64,000 nt of DNA from Xenorhabdus doucetiae (GTDB taxonomy: Bacteria; Pseudomonadota; Gammaproteobacteria; Enterobacterales; Enterobacteriaceae): assembly GCF_000968195.1 (NCBI RefSeq), contig NZ_FO704550.1, positions 2,418,001-2,482,000 of the forward strand. Reading direction: 5' to 3'. This document shows positions 18,897 to 28,778 of this stretch, piece after piece. A model generated the notes under the pieces. The model saw only the letters and a program-made list of their open reading frames with translations. It made no database searches and was not told the origin of the DNA. The position numbers were made by a program, and so were the translations under genes. The first letter of the stretch is position 1, and every line of letters starts with the position of its first letter.

Positions 18897-19446
18897 GCAG
18901 GTTCTTCTCCATAGTGTTTTTATAAATTGATCGTGTTTTTATAAATTATGTATCTGCAAATGTGCTATTTGCGTAAACAATGTTGCGTAAATAATGCCAT
19001 CGTGCCTGAAATATTTTTCAGTGATACCTCACCTTTTATATCAGGCGGTAACAAGTTGTACCTGAAGATGCCATTAGTTTTCATGCGTATTATTTATACT
19101 TGTAATTATTTTGAAATTACATTCTATCCTAATTTAGATAAAACATTATTAACAACTGATTAACTGTGTTTTTATAAAAAACGCTTGCTAAATCACATTT
19201 ATCACTCCAGAAGTTGCACCTTAAATTAGCTAACAGGTTATACTTAAGATCCACACAATAAAAATAAAATTATTTAAAATCAACAATATAAATAAATTTC
19301 AATAATCAATTTCGCCGAAAAAAATAGTAAAAACAAGATTAGTTTCACAAATTTAGAATGACTGCTTTTAACGAAGTTGCACAAAGTTGCAACATAGAAG
19401 ATATTGTTATGTGACTTTTTTTAGTTTTACCTGTTAAGGAGTAAAA
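18897..19446. promoter_or_regulatory. putP-putA divergent control region with PutA-type sites
   Basis: AT-rich 550-bp region with no ORF I trust. The E. coli PutA ribbon-helix-helix domain recognises GTTGCA. Exact copies lie at 19213-19218, 19376-19381 and 19386-19391, and the last is part of the palindrome GTTGCAAC. The two copies nearest putA are 10 bp apart, one helical turn. Near matches occur at 18982 (GTTGCG) and around 19055 (GTTGTA). This supports PutA autoregulation. Confidence 0.7.
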
Positions 19447-22400
19447 ATGGGTAGTACCACTATGGGTGTGAAACTCGATGAAATAACGCGTAATCGAATT
19501 AAAGCCGCAGCACAACTCATTGATCGCACACCACACTGGCTAATTAAACAAGCCATTTTTAATTATCTTGAACGTCTGGAAAATGAAGAAAAACTCCCAG
19601 AAATATCAGCGGGTCAGGATAACAAAGAAGAAATGATTTCCGAAGCAGAATCACAGATTGAGGCGCCTTATCAACCATTTCTGGATTTTGCCGAGCATAT
19701 TTTACCCCAATCGGTGAAACGTTCTGCAATTACTGCCGCCTATCGCCTCCCCGAAACTCAAGCCGTTCCTATGCTGCTGCAACAAGCACAACTCGGTGAA
19801 GAACAAGCCAAGGCAACGCATAAGCTCGCTTATTCCATTGCAGAAAAGCTACGCCAACAAAAACAGGGCATTGGCCGTTCAGGTTTGGTTCAGGGATTAT
19901 TGCAAGAATTTTCCCTTTCCTCGCAGGAAGGTGTGGCTTTGATGTGCCTTGCTGAAGCCCTGCTGCGTATTCCCGACAAAGCAACCCGTGATGCCCTGAT
20001 CCGCGATAAAATCAGTAATGGCAACTGGCATTCCCACTTGGGTCAAAGCCCCTCCATGTTTGTCAATGCGGCAACCTGGGGATTGCTGTTCACGGGCAAG
20101 CTGGTATCTACCCATAACGAAGCCAAGTTATCTAAATCACTTAACCGCATCATCAACAAAAGCGGTGAGCCATTGGTGCGCAAGGGTGTAGATATGGCCA
20201 TGCGCCTGATGGGGGAGCAATTCGTGACGGGAGAAACCATCGCCCAAGCCCTTGCCAACGCCCGGAAGCTGGAGGAGAAAGGCTTTCGCTACTCTTATGA
20301 CATGCTCGGTGAAGCCGCATTAACCGAAGAAGATGCGCGAGCCTATATGGTTTCCTATCAGCAGGCGATCCATGCCATCGGTAAGGCATCAAATGGCCGG
20401 GGTATTTATGAAGGGCCGGGCATTTCCATCAAACTCTCCGCCCTGCATCCCCGTTATAGTCGTGCCCAATATGAGCGTGTGATTGATGAACTCTATCCTC
20501 GCCTGCTTTCCCTGACTTTACAGGCGCGTCAATACGATATTGGCATCAATATTGACGCAGAAGAAGCCGATCGTCTGGAAATCTCCCTCGATTTACTGGA
20601 AAAACTGTGTTTCGAACCACAACTGGAAGGCTGGAATGGGATTGGTTTTGTCATTCAGGCTTACCAGAAACGCTGCCCCTTCGTTATTGACAGCCTGATT
20701 GATTTGGCACAGCGCAGCCGTCATCGGTTAATGATCCGTCTGGTGAAAGGCGCTTACTGGGACAGTGAAATTAAACGTGCCCAGATCGAGGGGCTGGAAG
20801 ACTATCCGGTCTATACCCGCAAGGTCTATACCGATGTTTCTTACCTTGCCTGTGCCCGTAAACTGCTTGCGGTCCCAAATGTGATCTACCCGCAATTTGC
20901 CACCCATAACGCCCACACTTTATCCGCGATTTATCATCTGGCCGGGCAGAACTACTATCCGGGGCAATATGAGTTCCAATGCCTGCACGGCATGGGGGAG
21001 CCACTTTATGAACAAGTCGTTGGCAAGATTGCTGAAGGTAAACTCAATCGCCCATGCCGTATTTACGCCCCGGTGGGAACCCATGAAACACTATTGGCCT
21101 ATCTGGTACGCCGTTTGCTGGAAAACGGAGCGAATACGTCGTTTGTCAATCGCATTGCCGATACGTCTCTGCCGATAGATGAACTGGTCGCTGATCCGGT
21201 TAAAATCGTGCAGGAACTGGCGCAAACCGAAGGGCAAATCGGCCTGCCACATCCCAAAATTCCCCTGCCACGTGATTTATACGGCAAAAACCGGGTTAAT
21301 TCATCGGGATTAGATCTCTCCAATGAGCATCGTTTGGCTTCCCTTTCCAGTGCCCTGCTCAGTTCTTCCACGGAAACATGGAGCTGCGAACCCGTGTTGG
21401 GGGGCTATTACCAACATAGCGGGGAACTGCCGGCGGCTAAACCAGTGAACAATCCCGCCAGATATGCCGATATCGTGGGTTATGTGCGAGAAGCCACGGA
21501 ACAGGAAGTCAGCTACGCGCTGGATGTCGCTGCCGATGCCGACGCCATTTGGTTTGCCACTCCCCCCTCAGAACGTGCAGCGATTTTAGTGCGAGCAGCG
21601 GAATTGATGGAAAATCATCTGCAATCCCTGCTCGGCATTCTGGTGCGTGAAGCGGGCAAAACCTTCAACAATGCGATTGCCGAAGTGCGTGAGGCCGTGG
21701 ATTTTCTCCACTATTACGCCAGTCAGGTTCGCCAGGATTTTGCTAATGATACCCATCGCCCCTTGGGGCCGGTCGTCTGTATCAGCCCGTGGAACTTCCC
21801 GCTGGCGATTTTCACCGGCCAGATCGCCGCGGCACTGGCCGCAGGCAATAGTGTTCTGGCAAAACCCGCAGAACAAACGCCACTGATTGCCGCTGCTGCG
21901 GTAAAAATATTGCATCAAGCGGGTATTCCTCGTGATGTACTGCAATTACTGCCGGGACAAGGGGAAACCGTCGGCGCATTATTGGTCGGTGATGAACGGG
22001 TACGCGGCGTGATGTTTACGGGTTCGACCGAAATAGCCAACCTGTTGCAGCGCAATATTGCCGGCCGCCTTGACGCGCAAGGGCGCCCAACGCCGCTGAT
22101 CGCAGAAACCGGTGGGCTGAATGCCATGATTGTCGATTCCTCCGCGCTGACCGAGCAGGTTGTCACCGATATCATCGCTTCCGCGTTTGACAGTGCCGGT
22201 CAGCGCTGTTCTGCCTTGCGCATCCTGTGTATTCAGGAAGACGTGGCTGATAAAACGCTCACTATGCTGAAAGGCGCGATGGCGGAATGCCGGATGGGGA
22301 ATACAGAGCGTTTATCCACGGATATTGGCCCGGTCATTGATGCCGAAGCGAAAGCGGGTATCGAACATCATATCCAAACGATGTATACCCAAGGCAAAAC

Positions 22401-23427
22401 CGTTTATCAGGCGGTATATGAGAATGACACCGACAGTCAGGAGTGGTCACAAGGCACGTTCGTCAAACCCACGCTGATCGAATTAGACAGTTTTGCTGAA
22501 TTGCAAAAAGAAATTTTCGGGCCGGTTCTGCATGTCGTCCGTTTCAAACGCCATGAGTTAGATAAGCTGCTGGATCAAATCAATGCGGCCGGTTATGGCC
22601 TGACGTTGGGCGTCCACACGCGGATTGATGAAACTATCGCGCAAGTCACCAGCAAGGCGCAAGTCGGCAATATCTATGTCAACCGCAATATGGTCGGCGC
22701 GGTCGTCGGAGTGCAACCCTTTGGTGGCGAAGGTTTGTCAGGCACCGGGCCGAAAGCCGGCGGGCCACTCTATCTGTATCGTCTGCTGTCACAACGCCCT
22801 CTCAATGCTGCCAACCAGACTTTGGCACGGCAAGATGCGGAATATGAGTTGGATGCCAGAAGCCGTGTTGCCCTGCATTCCCCGCTCTACACGCTGGCAG
22901 ATTGGGCAGTGGCGCAAAATCATGAAGCATTGGGTCAGGTGATTCAGGAATACAGCTTACTGGCACAAGGCGGAACCACCCGCTTACTGCCGGGGCCGAC
23001 CGGAGAGCGCAATACCTATACGCTGCTGCCGCGCGGCCGTGTGCTTTGTCTGGCCGATAACCAGCAAGATGCCTTGGTGCAATTGGCTGCGGTGCTTTCT
23101 GTCGGTGGTCAGGTCATCTGGCAGAAAGATGAACTGCATCAAAAACTGCAACATCAGTTGCCGGATGAAGTGCGTCAGCGTATTGATTGGACTGGCGACT
23201 GGCAAAATGAAGAGACGGTCATGGCCGCAGTGATTTATCACGGTGATGGCGACCAGTTGCGTCAGGTCTGTGAGGTGATTGCACAACGCAAGGGGCCAAT
23301 TATCTCCGTCCAGGGATTTGCCCGTGGTGAAACCAACTTACTGCTGGAACGCTTACTGCATGAACGTTCAATCAGTGTGAATACAGCCGCAGCCGGCGGC
23401 AATGCCAACCTGATGACGATTGGTTAA
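19447..23427 (+). CDS. putA: Trifunctional PutA: transcriptional repressor, proline dehydrogenase and P5C dehydrogenase
   Basis: 1326 aa, close to E. coli PutA. It oxidises proline to glutamate in two steps at the membrane and represses put genes when proline is absent. Residues ~1-48 form the ribbon-helix-helix DNA-binding domain (GVKLDEITRNRIKAAA). The FAD proline dehydrogenase barrel spans about 260-560 (RYSYDMLGEAA, RLVKGAYWDSEIKRA, FATHNAHT). The aldehyde dehydrogenase domain spans about 650-1110, with LIAETGGLNAM and catalytic Cys at about residue 921 in SAGQRCSALR. AAGGAG precedes the ATG. No frame damage was seen. Confidence 0.97.
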   Translation: MGSTTMGVKLDEITRNRIKAAAQLIDRTPHWLIKQAIFNYLERLENEEKLPEISAGQDNKEEMISEAESQIEAPYQPFLDFAEHILPQSVKRSAITAAYRLPETQAVPMLLQQAQLGEEQAKATHKLAYSIAEKLRQQKQGIGRSGLVQGLLQEFSLSSQEGVALMCLAEALLRIPDKATRDALIRDKISNGNWHSHLGQSPSMFVNAATWGLLFTGKLVSTHNEAKLSKSLNRIINKSGEPLVRKGVDMAMRLMGEQFVTGETIAQALANARKLEEKGFRYSYDMLGEAALTEEDARAYMVSYQQAIHAIGKASNGRGIYEGPGISIKLSALHPRYSRAQYERVIDELYPRLLSLTLQARQYDIGINIDAEEADRLEISLDLLEKLCFEPQLEGWNGIGFVIQAYQKRCPFVIDSLIDLAQRSRHRLMIRLVKGAYWDSEIKRAQIEGLEDYPVYTRKVYTDVSYLACARKLLAVPNVIYPQFATHNAHTLSAIYHLAGQNYYPGQYEFQCLHGMGEPLYEQVVGKIAEGKLNRPCRIYAPVGTHETLLAYLVRRLLENGANTSFVNRIADTSLPIDELVADPVKIVQELAQTEGQIGLPHPKIPLPRDLYGKNRVNSSGLDLSNEHRLASLSSALLSSSTETWSCEPVLGGYYQHSGELPAAKPVNNPARYADIVGYVREATEQEVSYALDVAADADAIWFATPPSERAAILVRAAELMENHLQSLLGILVREAGKTFNNAIAEVREAVDFLHYYASQVRQDFANDTHRPLGPVVCISPWNFPLAIFTGQIAAALAAGNSVLAKPAEQTPLIAAAAVKILHQAGIPRDVLQLLPGQGETVGALLVGDERVRGVMFTGSTEIANLLQRNIAGRLDAQGRPTPLIAETGGLNAMIVDSSALTEQVVTDIIASAFDSAGQRCSALRILCIQEDVADKTLTMLKGAMAECRMGNTERLSTDIGPVIDAEAKAGIEHHIQTMYTQGKTVYQAVYENDTDSQEWSQGTFVKPTLIELDSFAELQKEIFGPVLHVVRFKRHELDKLLDQINAAGYGLTLGVHTRIDETIAQVTSKAQVGNIYVNRNMVGAVVGVQPFGGEGLSGTGPKAGGPLYLYRLLSQRPLNAANQTLARQDAEYELDARSRVALHSPLYTLADWAVAQNHEALGQVIQEYSLLAQGGTTRLLPGPTGERNTYTLLPRGRVLCLADNQQDALVQLAAVLSVGGQVIWQKDELHQKLQHQLPDEVRQRIDWTGDWQNEETVMAAVIYHGDGDQLRQVCEVIAQRKGPIISVQGFARGETNLLLERLLHERSISVNTAAAGGNANLMTIG

Positions 23428-23442
23428 CCTGATGGTGCTTTT

Positions 23443-23471
23443 ATTATCTCCCCGCGCTGCGGGGAGATAAT
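23443..23471 (+). terminator. Hairpin after putA
   Basis: Perfect 13-bp stem (ATTATCTCCCCGC and its complement) with a 3-nt loop, starting 16 bp after the putA stop. A short T-run lies 6 nt beyond. It shares its core with the hairpins at 10070 and 17351. Confidence 0.7.
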
Positions 23472-23533
23472 CAGCGATTTTTGTCTTGCGAGCTGTAACT
23501 GGAAGTTTATAGGGTATATATCGGTATGATTAA

Positions 23534-24046
23534 TCAATGATCGTTCTGTTGCCAGCTCAGATATTGCTCATATTTACGCAAGGCAATATTGTAATTGCTG
23601 AAAGCAGATTGAGATAATTCTTCGCTGAGTTTTTCCTGAACCTTTTCTGGCGTGAAGTCACTGGCCGGATAATTGCTTGAAGTCAGTATTTCATCCAAAC
23701 GTCTTAAACGAACGACATACTCACGCACAGTACTATGACTCATCTCTGTTTGTTCAAACAGATACTGTTTAAATGACATAATGTCAAAATAATCAGTCTG
23801 GCTGTTGCAATAAATTTCACTACAAAAGCGGCACAGCGCCACAAATTTACCCTGCAACTCATTCCAGGTTTTGTCATCCACCAATTCAGTCATCTCAGAA
23901 ATCGCTTCCTTATTGATGACCTGACCGTTAAAAACAAGCGAAATACGGTCAAGTGCTTTATGGCAGTGCAGACAATGAGTCTGGCTATGTTTATAGTCTT
24001 TGATATAACGGCTAAGCGGCCGTTTCTTTTGTGTTGTAACAGACAT
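23534..24046 (-). CDS. fliZ: Flagellar regulator FliZ
   Basis: 170 aa from the chosen start. It aligns by eye with E. coli FliZ: RPLSRYIKDYKHSQTHC near the N-terminus, FKQYLFEQTEMSHSTVREYVVRLRRL in the centre (core-binding-like fold), and SNYNIALRKYEQY near the end. FliZ controls motility, curli and virulence genes; in Xenorhabdus it is known to tune flagellar and haemolysin expression. An in-frame upstream ATG at 24085 would add 13 residues, but family comparison favours 24046. It follows fliA by 51 bp on the same strand. Confidence 0.93.
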   Translation of the reverse strand: MSVTTQKKRPLSRYIKDYKHSQTHCLHCHKALDRISLVFNGQVINKEAISEMTELVDDKTWNELQGKFVALCRFCSEIYCNSQTDYFDIMSFKQYLFEQTEMSHSTVREYVVRLRRLDEILTSSNYPASDFTPEKVQEKLSEELSQSAFSNYNIALRKYEQYLSWQQNDH

Positions 24047-24097
24047 AAGAGATAAAGCCCTGTGTATAGTCTTAATAAAAAACAAACAAGCAAAAAG

Positions 24098-24820
24098 TTA
24101 CTTCTCTGGATTCAGACGCGCCCTCAGCCTTTTTATTGCCTGACTGTGAAGCTGACTGACGCGGGATTCGCCCACGTCAAGTACTGCGCCGATCTCTTTA
24201 AGATTCAGTTCTTCCTGATAGTACAGCGTAAGAACCATCTTTTCCCGTTCAGGCAATGATTCAATCACATCGATTACCCTCTGACGAAGATCACCTTCCA
24301 GCAGTTGTTGCAAAGGATTGGCCTCATGCTCTTCCTCAATCACTGGTTCACAGCTTTCACCGTGAATTTCGTGCCATTCGTCATAAGAAAATAGTTGACT
24401 GTTATTGGTATCTAACAGTATTTGCCGATATTCTATCAGATTAATCTTTAATTCTTTAGCAACTTCCTGCTCACTGGCTGGACGGCCTAACTCTTGCTCA
24501 AGTTTACGGATGGTCTGCGTGACTTCACGTGCGTTACGCCGCACACTGCGCGGAGCCCAATCACGGCTCCTCAACTCATCCAACATTGCCCCCCTGATGC
24601 GCTGTACCGCATAGGTGGTAAACGCGGTTCCCTGCATGGAATCAAACCGCTCCACCGCATTCAGCAGGCCGATGCCACCGGCCTGAAGCAAGTCATCGAG
24701 TTCTACACTGGCAGGTAATCTCACCTGTAGCCTCAATGCTTCATGGCGAACCAGTGGTACATAGCGCTTCCAGAGGCTATTTTTGTCCATCACGCCTTCG
24801 GCGGTATACAAATCGCTCAC
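24098..24820 (-). CDS. fliA: Flagellar sigma factor sigma-28
   Basis: 240 aa. It has all sigma regions: region 2 (LWKRYVPLVRHEALRL through TYAVQRIRGAMLDELRSRDW), region 3, and region 4 with a helix-turn-helix (NLKEIGAVLDVGESRVSQLHSQAIKRL). It directs RNA polymerase to late flagellar promoters and is held by FlgM. The GTG at 24820 gives MSDLYTAEGVMD, which aligns exactly with the E. coli N-terminus and has AAGG 11 nt upstream. A longer GTG start at 24832 is in frame but places the SD on the codon. It is transcribed with fliZ. Confidence 0.96.
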   Translation of the reverse strand: MSDLYTAEGVMDKNSLWKRYVPLVRHEALRLQVRLPASVELDDLLQAGGIGLLNAVERFDSMQGTAFTTYAVQRIRGAMLDELRSRDWAPRSVRRNAREVTQTIRKLEQELGRPASEQEVAKELKINLIEYRQILLDTNNSQLFSYDEWHEIHGESCEPVIEEEHEANPLQQLLEGDLRQRVIDVIESLPEREKMVLTLYYQEELNLKEIGAVLDVGESRVSQLHSQAIKRLRARLNPEK

Positions 24821-24983
24821 AACAACAGACACCTTTGGATAAGAGACTGGATACCATTATCCAATCCCCTAACTGGTACAATCGTTTGAACAGTGAAGTA
24901 AAAGCCCTTCTTTTTCACCTATGCGAAATTTTTGCTGTCCGCCCAAAGCCTAGCAAGTTTCAGGCTGTCCCTGACAATGAACC

Positions 24984-25017
24984 AAAAAATAAGGATCGGC
25001 GAACCGATCCTTATTTT
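24984..25017 (-). terminator. fliC: fliC terminator
   Basis: Perfect 14-bp stem (24986-24999 with 25004-25017) with a CGAA loop, followed on the minus strand by a T-run. It separates fliC from fliA-fliZ; A/T tracts on both sides could make it bidirectional. Confidence 0.9.
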
Positions 25018-25072
25018 ATAGGCGTTGTTTATACCGGTGACCCGGTATAAGTCCTCAACTGGAAAATAGCGA

Positions 25073-26143
25073 TTAACGCAGCAGGGACATCGCAGTTTGT
25101 GGGATCTGGTTAGCTTGCGCCAGTACCGCAGTACCCGCTTGTTGCAGGATCTGGCCACGGCTCATGTTAGAGACTTCGGTTGCGTAGTCAGCATCTTCGA
25201 TACGGCTGCGTGCCGCGCTCAGATTGTTAACGGTGTTGTTCAGGTTGTTAACGGTGGATTCCAGACGGTTTTGGACTGCACCCAGGGAGCTGCGCAGTGT
25301 ATCAACTTTAGACAGAGCTGCATCCAAAGTTTCCAGTGGCTTAGCAGTAGGCTCTGTAGCATCCAATTTTGTAGGAGTACTTAATTTACCATCCGCACCA
25401 TTAACAGCTACAGAGTGGTATTCGGTCTCACCTTTAGCATTAACACCTTGTAATACATATTTTGTTTTATCTTCGTTACCATCCTTATCAACTGCATGAT
25501 GTACTTCCATGTCTTTTAGATTCAAACCAGCAATCTTTGCCTCAGTGAAATCAAATTTCGTAGCGGCGCCTGTTGCTGGTTTCTCTAATTTATTATCAGC
25601 ATGAGGGGCACTAGGAGTCACACTAAACTTCGCTAAGCCAAGCTTTTTGCTGTTAATTTCTTTCAGGTCAATTTCGATAGTTTCGCCATCATGAGCACCA
25701 ACCTGAATAGTCATTTTTCTATCTTGACTCAGTACCTTCACACCATTGAACTGAGTTTGTTCAGAAATACGGTTAATTTCTTCCAGACGCAGTTTAACTT
25801 CATCCTGAATAGATTTTTTGTCGCTTGCAGAGTTGCTTTCGTTTTGTGCCTGAACAGACAGCTCACGAATACGTTGCAGGTTATTGTTGATTTCGTTCAG
25901 CGAACCTTCGGTGGTCTGGGCAATGGAGATACCGTCATTGGCGTTACGGGATGCCTGAGACAGACCTTTAACGTTAGCCGTAAAACGGTTGGCAATCGCT
26001 TGACCCGCCGCGTCATCCTTCGCGCTGTTAATACGTAAACCAGAGGACAAGCGCGCAATAGCATTAGTCAGAACACCTTGAGAACGGTTCAGGTTGTTCT
26101 GGGCCTGTAGAGCGGAATAGTTAGTATTGATGACTGATGCCAT
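25073..26143 (-). CDS. fliC: Flagellin
   Basis: 356 aa, short for an enterobacterial flagellin. The conserved N-terminal D0/D1 (MASVINTNYSALQAQNNLNR, LSSGLRINSAKDDAAGQAIANRF) and C-terminal D1/D0 (NNLSAARSRIEDADYATEVSNMSR to QIPQTAMSLLR) are intact. The reduced middle (~residues 170-275) is lysine- and alanine-rich and is the variable surface region. Start chosen at 26143 with AAGGA upstream; the longer ORF reads through the leader. It is exported through the flagellar type III apparatus with FliS as chaperone. A sigma-28 promoter lies 81-107 bp upstream. Confidence 0.97.
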   Translation of the reverse strand: MASVINTNYSALQAQNNLNRSQGVLTNAIARLSSGLRINSAKDDAAGQAIANRFTANVKGLSQASRNANDGISIAQTTEGSLNEINNNLQRIRELSVQAQNESNSASDKKSIQDEVKLRLEEINRISEQTQFNGVKVLSQDRKMTIQVGAHDGETIEIDLKEINSKKLGLAKFSVTPSAPHADNKLEKPATGAATKFDFTEAKIAGLNLKDMEVHHAVDKDGNEDKTKYVLQGVNAKGETEYHSVAVNGADGKLSTPTKLDATEPTAKPLETLDAALSKVDTLRSSLGAVQNRLESTVNNLNNTVNNLSAARSRIEDADYATEVSNMSRGQILQQAGTAVLAQANQIPQTAMSLLR

Positions 26144-26223
26144 GGTAGAGTTCCTTTTTAAAATCAAATCGATATATTGAGTTTGGGCCTGTTTGCCCAC
26201 GGTGTTCATTACCGCCAACAGTT

Positions 26224-26250
26224 TTATCGGCTGTTAAAAAAGAACCTTTA
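26224..26250 (-). promoter_or_regulatory. fliC: Sigma-28 promoter of fliC
   Basis: On the minus strand TAAA, 15 nt, then GCCGATAA: an exact match to the FliA consensus spacing and both boxes. Confidence 0.92.
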
Positions 26251-26357
26251 ATATTTCTTGCAAAAACTTTTTCCTTTTTTTCGTTGTTTTCCCCGATAAG
26301 CCAAACAGCGCCTATTCCCAGCAATTATTCTCTCCATCAAAAAAATCATTTTTTCAG

Positions 26358-26384
26358 TAAACTTTTCCCAAATGAGTCCGATAA
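26358..26384 (+). promoter_or_regulatory. fliD: Sigma-28 promoter of fliDST
   Basis: TAAA, 15 nt, TCCGATAA, starting 63 bp before the fliD ATG. One mismatch in the -10 box. Confidence 0.88.
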
Positions 26385-26420
26385 CCTCTCCAGTGATGCT
26401 TTTTATTAAAAGGAGTCAAT

Positions 26421-27893
26421 ATGGCCAGCATTTCCACAGTGGGATCCGGGATGGATATGGGATCTATACTGAATCAACTTCAGGCAGCAGAAAGTAAACG
26501 TTTAGAACCATTAACACAGCAGCAAAAAAGTTATAAAGCCAAGCTGACCGGTTTTGGTTCATTAAAAGGCAGTCTGGAAAAATTCAAGAGTGCCTCCGAA
26601 GAACTGAAAAAATTCGATAAACTCAATACCACTAAAACCAGCGAAGATCATAAAACATTTACCCCAAGCACGGATTCCAAAGCCAGTCCGGGTAATTATG
26701 TTATTGAAGTCAAACAGCTTGCAAGATCGCAGTCCCTGCGTTCCGAGGCATTTCCTGATGCAAAAAAACCGCTGGGAGAAGCGGGTAAAGGCACCCGTAC
26801 CCTGATTATCACGCAGCCCGGTGTCCCCGATAAACCTGGTGAAAAAAATGAGCCAATGCTCATTTCCCTGAAAGATAATGAAACGTCCCTGATTGAAATT
26901 CGTGAAGCCATTAATAAAAAAGAAGGTAATGTCAGTGCCAACATCATGAAAGGGAACGATAATGAAAACTATCTGATCCTGACTTCCAAAAAAGCCGGCA
27001 CACAATCCATGATGACGATTAAGGTTCAGGGTGATGACACGCTAAATAGCCTGCTGAACTATCAGTCTGATGATAAAGGGGGCGCTTCCGGTGCCATGAC
27101 AGAGATGATGGCTCCGGCCAATGCAAAATTAACCGTCAATGGCATTGAGATTGAGCGCCAGACCAATGAGATCAAAGATGCCCCGGAAGGCGTCACGCTG
27201 AATCTGAAAAAGGTTTCGGAACAAGTTAAAGAACAAGTTCCGGGGAAAGATGGCAAACCCGAAGAACAATACGTGGTGAAATCAGAAACACTGATCGTTT
27301 CCCGCGATATCGAACCCATGAAAGAGGCGATTAAAAAGTGGGTGGATGCCTATAATGAATTACAAACCACTTTTGGCTCGCTGACTAAATTCACTGCCGT
27401 CGGAAAAGGGGAAGCGGCTTCAAAAGACAATGGCGCCCTGCTCGGTGACAGTACATTAAAAAGTATTCAAAATCAGCTAAGACATCAGCTTATTACCGCA
27501 CAAGAAGTTGATGATATTGCCACATTGAATAAATTGGGCATTAAACAGAAATTGGATGGGACGCTGGAAATCAGCAATGAAAAACTGGAAAAAAACCTCA
27601 AAGAGAAACCCGCCAACGTTAAGGCTTTCTTTATGGGAGATGGTGAAAAAACCGGTTTTGCCACCCAGACCTTTAATATTTTGAAGAAAACGTTGGATAG
27701 TCACGAAGGGACGATTGCCACCGCCAAAGAAGGGATCAATAAGAGCCTGAAAAAATTAGAAAGCCAGGTGGAACAAACCAATAAAAGCATTAATGCCACC
27801 ATGGAGCGCTATAAAAAACAATTTACCGAACTGGAGAAACTTGCGGCTTCAATGAATCAGGCAAGTTCATCCCTATTCCAACTTTTAAGATAA
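26421..27893 (+). CDS. fliD: Filament cap protein FliD (HAP2)
   Basis: 490 aa. The N-terminal D0 (MASISTVGSGMDMGSILNQLQAAE) and C-terminal coiled coil (KSLKKLESQVEQTNKSINATMERYKKQF...FQLLR region) are typical. FliD forms the pentameric cap under which flagellin is folded. It is somewhat longer than E. coli FliD, with a lysine-rich central part. AAGGAG precedes the ATG. First gene of fliDST, divergent from fliC. Confidence 0.95.
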   Translation: MASISTVGSGMDMGSILNQLQAAESKRLEPLTQQQKSYKAKLTGFGSLKGSLEKFKSASEELKKFDKLNTTKTSEDHKTFTPSTDSKASPGNYVIEVKQLARSQSLRSEAFPDAKKPLGEAGKGTRTLIITQPGVPDKPGEKNEPMLISLKDNETSLIEIREAINKKEGNVSANIMKGNDNENYLILTSKKAGTQSMMTIKVQGDDTLNSLLNYQSDDKGGASGAMTEMMAPANAKLTVNGIEIERQTNEIKDAPEGVTLNLKKVSEQVKEQVPGKDGKPEEQYVVKSETLIVSRDIEPMKEAIKKWVDAYNELQTTFGSLTKFTAVGKGEAASKDNGALLGDSTLKSIQNQLRHQLITAQEVDDIATLNKLGIKQKLDGTLEISNEKLEKNLKEKPANVKAFFMGDGEKTGFATQTFNILKKTLDSHEGTIATAKEGINKSLKKLESQVEQTNKSINATMERYKKQFTELEKLAASMNQASSSLFQLLR

Positions 27894-27906
27894 TAAAAGG
27901 ACACTA

Positions 27907-28320
27907 ATGTATCAACGTTCGGCAAGCCAATTATACGCTCAGGTAGATCTTGAGAGCGAAATTATGAATGCTTCTCCCTATCAGTTGATTCAGATATTGT
28001 TTAACGGGGCGCTCAGCGCCCTGCGTCGTGCAATTATTCTGATGCAGCAGGGTAATATCCCGGAAAAAGGTTTAGCTATTTCAAAGGCAATCAATATCAT
28101 TGATAATGGTCTTAAAGAGGGATTAGATTTCGAAAAAGGCGGTGAGATTGCTCAGAATCTTTTTGCTTTATATGATTATATGAGTCGCCGTTTACTCCAT
28201 GCCAATTTACGCAATGATGAGAAGGCCATTACCGAAGTGATTGATTTACTTACCGAGATTTCAGATGCTTGGCGGCAAATAGGTCCTCATTACAACGCCA
28301 GTCAGGATATTGTTGAATGA
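27907..28320 (+). CDS. fliS: Flagellin export chaperone FliS
   Basis: 137 aa, all helical. It starts MYQRSASQLYAQVDLESEIMNASPYQL, a recognisable FliS N-terminus, and has LFALYDYMSRRLLHAN. It binds the flagellin C-terminus in the cytoplasm to prevent polymerisation before export. It lies 13 bp after fliD, and its stop overlaps the fliT start by 4 bp (ATGA), so translation is probably coupled. Confidence 0.96.
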   Translation: MYQRSASQLYAQVDLESEIMNASPYQLIQILFNGALSALRRAIILMQQGNIPEKGLAISKAINIIDNGLKEGLDFEKGGEIAQNLFALYDYMSRRLLHANLRNDEKAITEVIDLLTEISDAWRQIGPHYNASQDIVE

Positions 28321-28691
28321 AAAATGATATGGATCTTTTGTCAGCTTATCAGCGGATCCTTAGTTTAAGTGAGCAAATGATTAATTTAGCCAGAAATGAA
28401 AAATGGGATGATCTTATTGATATGGAGATCACTTATCTGAAGGCAGTCGAAGTGGTGACTTCACTATCAGAAAATGCAGACACCCCTATTTCATTACAGC
28501 AGCAATTGACCAAAATTTTGCAAACTGTCTTGGATAATGAAAAAGAAACTAAGAGATTGTTGCAAAGAAGGTTAAATGAACTCAGCGACCTGATTAAACA
28601 GGAAAGCTGTAAACAACGCTTACATGATACCTATGGACAGTTCCCTGTCAGTAATTATGAAATGGAGTTGACGACAACGGAATCAAAATAG
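28317..28691 (+). CDS. fliT: Flagellar chaperone FliT
   Basis: 124 aa helical protein in the standard fliDST position. It has FliT-like spacing of hydrophobic residues (LLSAYQRILSLSEQMINLARNEKWDDLIDME). FliT escorts FliD to the export gate and in enterobacteria restrains FlhDC. The sequence family is weakly conserved, so position is the main evidence. Overlaps fliS by 4 bp. Confidence 0.9.
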   Translation: MKNDMDLLSAYQRILSLSEQMINLARNEKWDDLIDMEITYLKAVEVVTSLSENADTPISLQQQLTKILQTVLDNEKETKRLLQRRLNELSDLIKQESCKQRLHDTYGQFPVSNYEMELTTTESK

Positions 28692-28778
28692 CTATCAATA
28701 AACAAAGGTAACAGTGATTCCATTTAACCCTAACTCTGATTAATGGTGTCATTTATTTTTTCTTTTGGGCGGTGTCAA

